Shown piece after piece: positions 27,501 through 39,500 of a DNA stretch of 64,000 bases. Source of the stretch: Blastobasis lacticolella (taxonomy: Eukaryota > Arthropoda > Insecta > Lepidoptera > Blastobasidae); assembly GCA_905147135.1 (NCBI GenBank), contig LR990050.1, positions 20,334,001 to 20,398,000 of the forward strand, written 5' to 3'. How positions within the stretch are numbered: position 1 is the stretch's first letter; every line of letters starts with the position of its first letter. The notes beneath the pieces were generated by a model, which worked only from the letters and a program-made list of their open reading frames with translations, was not told where the DNA came from and searched no databases. The position numbers and the translations under genes are program-made.

Positions 27501-30500
27501 TGTTTGTCCATCTGTATCTGTGTTCGGTGCGAGTCTATATTTGCACACTCCGCAGCTGTGACAAACGAGAAGACAGCCCACCTGATGGTCAGCGGTAACT
27601 GTCAGATTCAGATTCAGATACTTTATTGATAACAATAGTTACAGGTAATTTAGTTACATTATTATCGTGTCGTAGGTATACAATAAAGTCAGTACAATTT
27701 GGAATAAATAAAAATTACAGAAGTAATTTAAGATTCATGTCGTACCTACTGCATATTGTAGGCCAATAAAAATGACAATTACATTAATTAAATAATAAAT
27801 GTCATTACAATAAAATGTCTTAAAAATTATAACAATTTAAAATGTCAAGTGTTACCCAATTAAATAGTAGATAATTAAAATAATAAATGTATATTTATCA
27901 TAATAATCTATAGATTCACATAAATGTCAAATATATGCAACTTATTGATTTTAAAATTCTTCTAGAGTGTAGAAGCACAGTGTCGTCATAACATCTACGA
28001 TTCATGCATTTAGGTTTCTATAAATAGTATAAAACAAAGTCGCTTCCCACCGTCTGTTCCTATGTATCTATGTATGCTTAGATCTTTTAAACTGCGAAAC
28101 GGATTTTAATACGGTTTTCAACAATAGATAGAGTGATTCAAGAGAAAGGTTTATAAGCAAGAAAAGAAAGGTTAGGTAGGGGTAAAGTAGGTGTACGCAA
28201 ACAAATTCGCGGCGGGTCCACTAGTTGTTAATAAATGAATATTCTACACCACTACCACCACCACCACTTCAGTATCAAAGTTAAATAGTAATCTAACAAC
28301 TATGGAGTCACGCGAATTAACGCCTGATATGATCAATAAGTTTCATGTAACAAAAATGCAGAGCCGCAGGTGATTGCAATGACTACTTTATCCCTAAAAC
28401 CTGAATACCACAAAGCAAACATTGTTGTTTGTAGGCAGAAATAGATAAGGCGTGGTACCCACCCGGGCGGACTCCTCAGGCAAGCCAAATGGGTAAATAC
28501 TATATAGATATCTCTGGTTGGTTTTGGTTCTGTCTGAAAACGCTTACCTACCAGAGCATAAACTGGTATTTTGGCTTTTTATGTGTGGCGACTACCATCC
28601 GACCCGCACAACCCGTTAGGGAAAAGTCGGTTCGCCAGGAACTCGTCCGCCTCTCAGCAGGGGAACCATGAGCAGGTAAGGTTGTAGAGTCCATGGGATG
28701 GGGCACAACCCTCTCCTACCTTCTTTCTTTTACTAAGTACTAGCCGGCCCGCCGCGACTTCGTTCGCGTGTTGTCCTACCCGCGTGTGTACCTTCCCCAT
28801 GAATCTCTCTGTCTATTGGTGAAAACCGAATAGATAGACAGCCGCGGCGTGGGACTTTGTTTTATAATATGTAGTGATTCGTTTGCCACCCGAGTCGACT
28901 ATTGTCCTCGTACCTACCTATATCTTGCGAGCTCGCGAGTGCAGGGGAATAAACCTAAGTCCTAAAAGTAACCTACATCAGTGCAGTGGTTATTTTCAAT
29001 CAGAGTTGCTTTCGCATTCTTAATGGTAAATACTGTAGCAAGGTCTTATGCTGAATATAAAAAGATATTGAAAACACTGGTAATAAGAGAGAGGAATGAT
29101 ATATCCAACAAAGTGCGCAAATATAAGCACGTAGACAGCGGTCTGCTGATTAGCGCGTTTCTTGCGCGTTGTCTTATTACAGGGTTTGGGATCTAACTAG
29201 CTACTACGACAGTGAGCTGCTGTAAGTACCAACTCTAATAATAGTATTTTATTAAGATGACTTGTCATGTCGGAATGAATAGTTATTTTTAGAGACAACC
29301 TTACTATGGTTCATAAGTATATGACGCTGTAAGTTCAAAACATGGCATTATATTGACTTACTGTAAATGATAAGCACGTAAGTAAAGTGTGTTTCAAACA
29401 GTCGTATGTTTCACTTAAAAACTTTGAAAGGCAAGTTCAGTTATTCAAACTTTATTAGGCGTTCATGTATTTTTTATAACAAATGCTTGAGTTCTGCAGA
29501 CATATTTGCAGATAGTTTGATCAGTTATAAAAATAAAGTGAGTGAGCTGTTAAAGAATAATAAATAGAAGTTCTCAAACATTATTGTTAGTTTCTCCTAT
29601 TACTTAGCCGAGGTATATTTGTTTTGCATAAACTTAATTAAAGTGCTGCATTTGTGACTGTCACTTGTAATCGATTAAAATAAATAAATAAATAATAAAT
29701 AATCGTGGACAAATTCACACAGCGCCATCTAGCCCCAAAGTAAGCAAAGCTTGTGTTATGGGTGCTAGATAACTGATAACTACTTATAATCTGTTTTTTT
29801 AAATACATACTTATTATACATAAAACACCCAGACTCGCAACAGAAATTAAAATTCATCATTTTAATTTCTGCCCGGCCAGGAATCGAACCCGGGACCTCT
29901 TGCGTGGCAGATTTTGACCACTGAACCACTCAGGTCGTCATTAAGGTCAGGATTAAGTTTTCCAAACTTTGTTAGCATTTATGAAACTCTAGGTGAAATT
30001 AAAAGATTGTTTTTATTAATAATATTTAGTTAAAGACTGTATGTTTCCTGAATAAATAAATAAATAAATAAAGAGTTTGTATAGGTATCGGTAGAACCAT
30101 GATCAGTAAAGTGCGGTGTACTCACGCTTGGCGGTGGGCATGTCCACGGTGCAGTCGTTGCGGTCGGCGCACGGCCGCTGCTGCATCAGCTCCACCTGAT
30201 TCATACAATCATACACTGTTCATTTCATACCTTGTGCACTTCAACGGATAAAGGAAAATACGAGACAAGTAATTGTTATAAAGAGAATAGGTTCTGTCAC
30301 CTACTAGGATACTTCTACCCGAATTATGAGATTCAGACGGACTTGGTGTTAAAGGTTTTCCATCCTTTCCACAAAACATTCTAATTATTCTTTCCTTTAT
30401 TGAATATAACAATTTAACAAAATTGACAGGAATGGGGAAGTAGGAAGGAAATAAAGACTAACATATCGTTCGCCTTAGTGCCGGCGTACAGCCGGACCGT

Positions 30501-33500
30501 GCCAGAGTCGGACAACGTTCGACAAGGTCTACGTTCAGTCAGCTTTGAAATATTCACACTATCATCTTCTTCTTGATTAATGGCTATCCATCATATTCAC
30601 GATAGATAGCATATTACTCCTAGCATAATTAACAAATTCAGGCGACGCGGCATGATTCCTAGTTAAAACTAGCTAGTACATCTTACTTCTAAATCAAATG
30701 GAACACATTTGAATTCCTACCTAGTCAGGCCACCCGAGCTGATACCTACGTCCTACCTAAACCTCAAATACTGGCTGGCCTAATCCCAATCAAAGCTTAC
30801 ACCTAAAGACTCAGCTTAACCTACTAAAGCCAGCCAACCCATCCTTAAAGCCTACTTATCCTAGAGCTCGACTTCTAAGGTCTGCCACACTTTGGCGGTG
30901 AAAGGATAAGCCAGCCGCCAATGATGGCAAGCGAAGATGGAGAAGGTGGAAAAAGGTAATTACCCACCTGTCACCCGACTGTTATGACTAGGGGGCCAAG
31001 GGTCCGACATTTGACCGTCGGAAATTGTATATATGCCGCGGAGTTGCCACATTTCTCTAGCGCAGTCCGCCTGGAGGACGGTCAGTGCTATCTAATGTGC
31101 GGATGCTTGCCAACCTTGTGTTCGTGTACTCGTATCGTTTTTTTCCTATTGGAGCGATAGATGTTGTTACACAGACCACACATGCTACAATACTATAGCC
31201 CTAGACGTACTCATAGGCGTAGAAAGGGGGGGGGAGCCGGGGGGCTGTTTCCATCCCGGAATTTTCTGGTGTCCACCCCAGGATGGGGTGCTCACTGGCT
31301 GTACATTGGTGATTGACTCGGCTTCAGCAGCCACCTCAGAGGCCAGGTCCCCCCTGGAAATTAGCCCTAGATACGCTAATGGACGTACCTTCCTAGAGCA
31401 AGGCTCCTGCTGTTCCGGAGGCACCAGCAACAACCTGGTGCGGAACTTCACTCCTCGGCCGCAGGAAGCGGAACAGGGAGACCAGCCCGACCAGGGCGTG
31501 GCGGGGCACTGCGGGTCCGGGGACTCCGGGGCGTCGGCCTCGCCCTCCGGACACGCGGGCTCCATGCACTTGCGGCTCTCCTCTGGGGGGAGTGGTATAG
31601 GTGTTGGAAGTAATGCACCGATGGAGTTCGTGGGGAATGGATTTGGAATGGCGGTCGTTAGGGTCTCGGACGGAGCTCATTTTCGAATAAACACAGCGAT
31701 AGCAATACTGCATGCAATGAAAAAAAAATACATATATTCGTTAAAATAAGATGAACTGGAACAGTTATAAATTTTTCATGAAATAGTGCAAGTAATTGCC
31801 GGGCTCAAATCCTATTACCGCCATTTATCAACGACTCTTTTCTGAATTATGGACATTAGTTGAACACTAACCGATGCTCTTACGGTATGGAAAAACATCA
31901 TAGTGAAACCTGCACATTCAACTGACTGAATGTGTAACCATGATACAATCTGGTCAATTCCCCTATTAAGAGGGTCACGAAGGTCAGATGGTAGTCGCTC
32001 CACTGTAATCACCTGCCAAATTTTGCCAAATCTTGGATCATGCCAATTTGCCAAATCTTGGATCATGGTCATGCGCGACAGCCCAACCGAGACATTAACG
32101 CCACGATGATGATACAACTACAACCCGAACTATTTATCTCGCGTCTCACTATGCCCAGCATCATTTCGTACGAAAACTATTCTCTTCACATACAGCAATT
32201 TCACCTCGCATAGGTTATAGCCTTCACCCAAACTCACCGATATCCACCAATGGACACTTCTTCCGCCCCATCCTGTCGAGGAAGTACCGGCGTCTCGTGG
32301 CCGCGCCCACGCCGCACGACACCGAGCACTCGGACCAGGGGCCCCACTCGCTGGTCGCACACACCGCGGAGTCCTCCCCGGCGGTGGGGTCCACGCGGAG
32401 GAGCGTGGGGTCCTCGGCTTCGGAGGGACCCGCTGAGCCGCCTCTGGAGCGGGGAATAGTTTTTTTTTTTTTTTTTTTTATGTTATCCGGCAGACAAACA
32501 GGCATGCGGGCCACCTGATGGAAAGTGGTCACCGCCGCCTATGGACATCAGCAACACCTGGGGAGTCACCAATGCGTTGCCCGCCTCTGAAGAGATCTCT
32601 AATATACCTCTTGAACGATCCCATGTCATAGTCCAATGGAAACACTGTGGCTGGGAGCTCATTCCACATCCGACGCGTACGAGCGAGAAACGTTCTTTCA
32701 AACCTTCGCGTGGTGACCAACAGAGGGTCTACGTAGTGGGGATGAGTACCCAGCCCACGGCGGGTGGTGCGATGGCGGAATTGTGCTGTTGGCACCAGAT
32801 CGAAAAGTTCCTCGGAACACTCCCCATTGTAGTTACAATATATAATAGGCTGAGTGAATAGGCCGCTTCAAGGCGGGCATAGCTCATCGTCACTTACTAC
32901 TAGGAGAGATGGCGGTCTAATGCCTTTCTCGTCTAACATAAAAATATTAAATTATAATAGGATTTTTTGGAGATCTAATTTTCACTGAATTCGGAACTGC
33001 ACTTCTGTTGCACTATTCTTGAGCATAGATTCCTGCGACCATAACTTAGTTGACCGAGAAACGTTGGAAACTCCCGACTTGATGTCATTTTTTACACCCC
33101 TAATTTCATGTACGGAACCGATTTTAATGAGGCAAAGCTAAGAATTCGATTAAACTAGCTTCCAAATATAGGTCCCTCCGATGCTATAGACAGACACACA
33201 CCTCCATAAATACAGAGAGCTGATACAGAAGTCAAACTTATGACACACAAATAATTTTAACACAGTTTTTTTTTTATGTCATACGGTAGGCAAACGGGCA
33301 AGCAGGCCACCTGATGGAAAGTGGTCACTACTGCCTATAGACATTAGCAACACCGAGACCAAGAGATATAGGTAAGATTACTTCCATTTGTTCTATAAAT
33401 AAATTATATTAACTTTCAAACTTCCCGATTGTATAAAACGCTTATCATTAAAAAGGAAGTCGCAAGTCGGCAATCCACTCACTCGCACTCGGGCACGTCG

Positions 33501-36500
33501 GCGACGCACATCTCTTTCGAGACCAGTTGTCTCCCGCACTGGAACATCTGCGCTTTAGCAGGCATCCGATACTGCCGCGAGCGCATCCGCAGCCCCTTCC
33601 CGCACGACACGGAGCACGGGGACCACTCGCTCCACGGGGACACGGCGCACTCCGCTGGGGGAGGGTTTGGGTTTGTTTAGGTGAGAAACGGTCCTTTACG
33701 TAACTGTCTTGGATATATAATCAAGTTTTGACCTATAGTTATACAGGCTGTTACATAATATATGTATGAAGCCGTGAACTGGGTGGAGTGCTGAACGTAT
33801 TAAAACGATAGGTACAATTATTTCTTTCGTACGTGGAATAGTTGGACCTATCGTTTTAATACGTTCAGCACTCCTTCCAGTTCACGCCCTCATACATATA
33901 TTATGTAACACCCTGTATAACGTCGTCGTCGTCGTATGGAACGTCATTATCGTTGTCGTCGTATGTGACATCATCGTCGCCGTCGTAGTCGTCGCTTAGT
34001 ATAGCGTCATAAGAATAATAATTATAGTAAACTCGAGGCTTCTTGAGATTTTTTATATCATTCCGCTTTATTACAGTAATTCAACGTCGTTACTTCTAAT
34101 TTGTATTACAGTAATTCTAATTTGTTGTATGACTTTATGCATGAAGTTATCGATACATTTCGTCTTCTTACAATATGCCTGTTGATACATTATGATTATT
34201 ACAGACTTTATTTTCACCCTATCCTCTAAATGACTTCTCCAGACAGAGCTCGTTTCATAAACCTAAGCGTAGAAAGGGAAAATGGAATTCGAAAAAAAAT
34301 CATCTTGGCGTTAATGTCCCGGTTGTGCTCTCGAGAACGAGGGCCCGGGGTCCGGATTGATCCAGGATTGGGCGATCAGGTAGTTACATTGGAGCGATTA
34401 CCATCTGACCTCCGTGACCCTACTACCAGGGGAACTTGACCAGATTACAAATTCAGTTGCCTGAATTTGCAGGTTTCATCACGATGTTTTTCCCTCACCG
34501 TGAGAGCATCGGTTAGTATTCAACTAACACTAAGTACATAACAAAGAAAAGAGTCACTGGTACATGGCTGCAGCGGGATTCGAACCCGGTACCTCTCGTT
34601 TACGAGTTAGATACTCAATCGCCCGGCTACCGACGCTTCTAATGAGGAGTTTTCCAGTAGGTATCAGTTGGTTTCAAAAAGCATCAATAGATGGCGCTCC
34701 TACAATTTTGGTAATCTGTTTTTAATCTGTATGATAGTGGCAGTGATTTCATGCAGCCAACTAATACTAAACTGTTAAAGGTTGAACGAAATGTAAAAAG
34801 AAATATTTATAGAAGTTGGCACTATGTTCCATTATTATTACAACCTCTAAAATAGTTGAAAACTATTGTTAAATACAATATTAACTAATACTAAACTGTT
34901 AAAGGTTGAACGAAATGTAAAAAGAAATATTTATAGAAGTTGGCACTATGTTCCATTATTATTACAACCTCTAAAATAGTTGAAAACTATTGTTAAATAC
35001 AATATTATCCAATACAACGTACCCAGTGTATCCTGTTTGCTAAGAACCTATTTCAACCGATTATCAATTACCAAAATTGTCGGGGCGCCATCTAGTGAGT
35101 GGTTAGGAATGCTATAAATACCTATTGGAAAACTGCTCATTGGAAAAAAAATTAAAAATATTTCCCGGAAAAGGATTTCCCTAGAACGGCACAGTCGTAT
35201 GATATATTTACGTTCTAACATGTAAAACTATTAAGATAAACTGTATACGAATGCAATTTTATAGTATTTAAAAACAAAGTATCCGCCTCACGTCCACAAT
35301 ACATACGTTTATCAGCATTAGGCGACGACTCCTCCTCAGTGACCTGAGCCATCAGGACTTCCTGGTCGCACGGCCGCGCCACCACGGCCTCGCGAGTCAG
35401 GTGCAGCCGCGCCAGGGGCGGGATACTGCTGGCGCCGGGGTCGTAGAACGGCGATCGGGGGTCCTCGGGGAACATCGGCGTGATTCGGTACATCTTCTCG
35501 CGGGGATTCGTTTCGGAGTTCGGCGACTGGAAGGAGTGAGATTTTGGCGAGGATTCAGTACGGAAGTTTGCGAATACATTAATAAGCAAAATAACTTAGT
35601 GAACATACATAGACCACGGTAATTATGAAAATGAAAATAGCTCAATGGAGTCAAATGAACATTGAAGTGTATTTAATCAAAATAAAATTTGAATCTGTAT
35701 TTTCCTCTTCTTACCAGTTTATGAAATATTGTCGTTTATGAAAGTGACTACTTATTTTTGCTCGTCATTGTAATCAAAACGAAGTGGGATGTTTTTTTTA
35801 TATATTTATAAATTATTATTATTTTATTCTACGTAAATTATGTAAACATTTATCGATGATGGTTACAAGAAAATTATACAATAATAAAACGTACAATCGC
35901 ACAACGCAATAGCTGACCACTTAAAGCATATTCTTGTTTTATTATATGGTTAAGTAGTCAATTAATGTGTCTACATTTTCCTAACGCGACACCTGAACGT
36001 ATCGTAAATATATAACTACTAATTTAAACCAATTACCTCACGCCACGTTCTCCTGTAACACCCAATACCACACTATATTCCGACTGTAGCCATTTCAAGA
36101 CATTTTCATCCCAATTTCAACGACAACCATCTAAAATCCGACCATCTAAAGAACTTTCCCATAACAATAATAGCTGCCTACCATGTAGGTGACTCCATTG
36201 TCAGTGCCGGCGTCGTACGGAGTGAGGTCCACGACAAGAGACGGCTCCCAGCTGCAGTCCGCGCGGCAGAGCTCCAGCCCGTTCACACCCACCACCCAGT
36301 CCGGGGATGGACCTGGGTATACAATATACATTGGTTAATTATTATATTGTTTGGATGGAAGGAAAAGCGTATTGAACCATGTGTGTCCGTCAAAGTGTAG
36401 GAGGGTTGCTTGTGCTGATTTTAAGACCTGCCCAGAGATAAATGGGAAATAGGTGTTTGTAGGAGGTCCAAGAAACTATGCTTTGACATCGCTGAGTCGG

Positions 36501-39500
36501 ATGCGAGAGCCAATGTCTTACGGAAGTCTGCGCGAAGTGGAGAAGTAAGAGTAGAAAGCACAAAATCAAAATACTGTCGATCTACGTCTTGGCAACGTGG
36601 TCTGTTGGGGATTGGTCGGTGAAGTTTAGGTTGTGGTTAAACATGATTATATGACATTGTTGGTACTACACGTGCGTAGTAGTACGTGTGCTGTGTTAGT
36701 GATCATGTGGTGATGATTTTGTGTCTGTAAAGGTGCGTACGAATTAGAGCGGCTCAGCCCCAGGGCATGCTCGCCGCGCGCGGCGTGATGTTCACCGCGC
36801 GCGTCGAGGCTGCTCAGTTGCGCATTTGTTTGTGCGTTGAGGCAACGTGCTCGCGGCGAGCCACAAATGCGCCGCACAAACAAAATGGCGTCGGACGCGA
36901 CTGATGCTACTTTTATAATAAAATTGATCGGATTGTTAAAATAATTTTAGTTTTTTCGATCCCATAATACTTTTTTCTGCTCATATACCTAATAATAAAA
37001 TACATTTGTCCTTGATCCGCACCATGTTGTTTAGTATATAAGTTTTCCAAATTATTCATTTATTTATTTTATTTATTTACTTTTTTTATTTTTATTATTT
37101 TATTTATTTATTTTACTTATTTAATCTATTTATTTTATTTATTAGAAAGACCAACACTTTAATTGAACTTTCGTCATAGGAAGAGAGGTAGGGCATAGCG
37201 GGGTATCCCGTTCGAATTGGAGCCGCCTGACTGGGGAAGTACCTCCAACTTACAGAATACCGCAGCTAAACAATACTCTTTTAAATAGGATTGTGTTTCT
37301 GCCGGTGAGTAAGGTTTCCAGAGCTCCAAGGGGTGGGAATTTGGGGAACCGTGGCTTCGGCAATGGAGGGATATTTGCCTTTTTGCTGCCAGAGTAACGT
37401 GTTATAGAGGTGGGCAACGCATTGGCGATAGTCTCGGTGTTGCTTATATCTATAGGCAGTGGTGACCGCTTTCCATCAGGGGGCCCGCTTGCCTGTTTGC
37501 CTATCGTATAACATAAAAAAAAACACTGAAGTTTTAAACCCAAAAGAAAATATTAAATTTGTCAAGTGTCAATAAACAATACGCGCGCATTCGTAGTTTT
37601 ATTTCGAGGCTCCGATACACGTCCAAACTCGCGAGGCACGCACGCCGAGGCACCTTTGAGCATGGACAGAAAACCGACAATCGGCGGCTCGCGGCGCACA
37701 CGCTCCGCCGCTCGGTGCGCCGCGAGCTGCGCGTGAGCCACGTACGAATTTGAGCAAATGGGCGAGCCGTGCGTGCCTCAACCTGAGGCTGCCTCTAATT
37801 CGTACGCACCTTTATATGTTGTGTTGTGCATTTGAGCTGTATTGCGTGTCGTATTATTATTAGTTCACTGCTGGATTTGAGCCTCTTTCACATTAATGGG
37901 GGGTTTCACTATACTCTCTGCATTACCTATCTCTTTCACACCGGTACAGGACAAGTATTAAAAGGCGAGAGCACGCGTGGTTTCGAGCGGTTTCGAAAGT
38001 AGGGCCCCAGGCGGAGAATACACTGTGTGGGCAGAGAGAGCAGTGGATATTTTAGTGACATAGGATCGTTCAAAAGGTATATTAGAGTTCGCTTCAAAGG
38101 CGGGCAACGCATTGGTTACTCCCCTGGTGTGTTGATGTCCATACACGGCGGTGACTACTTTCCATCAGGTGCTTTCCATCGCTTGCCACTTGCCGCTTGC
38201 TTGCCTGCCGTATAACATAAAAAAGACTGCAGCCCATTTTCTGGTCCACGGAGCTCCAAGGTGATCCTGGCGGTAACTCATTCGCCGCGTAAAGTACCCG
38301 CCGTGTCACGACATCTCAACAAACATGCGAGGCCAACGAGAGGCGACGCCGGCGCCCCGCACCGGCCAAATGCATAATGAGGAAGTTTCCTAATATCGAT
38401 ATTGCCATATTTAATGACATAGTGTTAAAATATAGATCAAAACTAACAAGCCCATGAAAAAAATTTTGAAATTCGTCTATAAATGACTGAGTTATACAAT
38501 ATTTAAGTTTACATATTTTTTCGTGAAATTATTGCTGCCGCGATCTAGCTGTGACGTCACCATGCCGGCATCCCGCCCGCCACTATGGGGCTTCCCAAAC
38601 ACTGAAATTCTTAATGACTGTATCTTCGGAACCGTAATAGCTAGACACTTGAACTACTAGACACAAAATGTGTAGCCTCACCACGAATTCACGCCCCTAA
38701 TAAAATTATTCTTGCAATCGCAACTTTAAAGTTTTATAACTTTTTTGTTTCTTGAGATATTTTTAACATTGAAAAAAATGTTTTGTTTCAAAATTCTTGA
38801 CTAAAATTTTTATATTCAATTGAAAAAATAATTTTGGAAACTTCCTCATTCAAAAGATCCTATATGCCGCGGTAGTTACCCGCCGTGTCTCACCGAATAT
38901 ATCTATCCTCCTATCCTATTATCATATAACCTCTCCTTGGCATTTGCCAAGGAGAGGCGATGCCGCCACCGGTCGACGGAGAACTTGGCCGTGGTGTTGG
39001 CGTTGACGCGGGGGTGCCACAACCCGGGCGCGCACCACACCGGTCAATTGCTTGTCTAGTATAACCCTTTGATGTGATCTGAGAGTAAAACTAATAAAAA
39101 GTCCTATATGCCGCGGGAGTTACCCGCCGTGTCTCACCGAACATGGAGGCCAAGGAGAGGCGATGCCGCCGCCGGTCGACGGAGAACTTAGCAGTTGTGT
39201 TAGCGTTGACCCGGGGGTGCCAGAGGCCGGGCGCGCGCACGACCCCGCGGACGGCGCCGGCCGCGCCGCGCTGCCGCACCTCCCGCTCCAGGAGCCCCAC
39301 GGAGCCCCACTCGGCCAGCGTGCTGGGGGGTGACAATATTGTGGACATCGTTACTAGACGGATCGATATACAGTTAGGACTAGAGCACCGGTGGTCTAAT
39401 GGTTAAGGGGTTCAAAGCTCAGGATCGCCATGTATGAATGACTGTTTTCTGAATTATATACTAATGATTTTACAGTGAGGAAAAACATTGTGATAAAACC

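Larger units (their letters stand above)
26683..30125 (-). other. F-spondin intron 11
   Basis: Holds a minus-oriented tRNA-headed SINE (29698-29940), Helitron-like repeats (28030-28227 and an inverted copy at 28738-28885) and a CAGATTCAGATAC-type LINE tail near 27600. The stretches 26700-27550 and 28900-29690 show nothing recognisable. Confidence 0.55.
32444..33482 (-). other. F-spondin intron 8
   Basis: Carries a LINE fragment whose poly-A tail ends 16 nt upstream of the exon 9 acceptor, a related short tail at 33266-33362, and unassigned AT-rich DNA between. Confidence 0.65.
33655..35306 (-). other. F-spondin intron 7
   Basis: Holds a 180-bp fold-back element (33740-33919), a GTCGTC-rich trinucleotide stretch (33921-34000), a complete SINE (34297-34640) and, directly abutting it, a MITE (34641-35141). 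Confidence 0.65.
36313..39137 (-). other. F-spondin intron 5 (repeat-rich)
   Basis: Holds the 1.1-kb inverted-repeat element, a nested retroposon, a LINE tail, a MITE and two decayed copies of exon 5, all listed separately. The stretch 36320-36700 shows nothing recognisable. Confidence 0.7.

Noticed and set aside
34565..34640. Stand-alone tRNA gene
   Set aside because: The A- and B-box-like sequence is the head of a SINE with a shared body at 31800 and 39375. The same applies to 29870-29940, 39378-39420 and 47900-47970.
38858..39040. Alternative, mutually exclusive version of F-spondin exon 5
   Set aside because: A 2-bp deletion shifts the frame, about 45 bp of unrelated palindromic sequence interrupts it, and the 5' half with an acceptor is missing.
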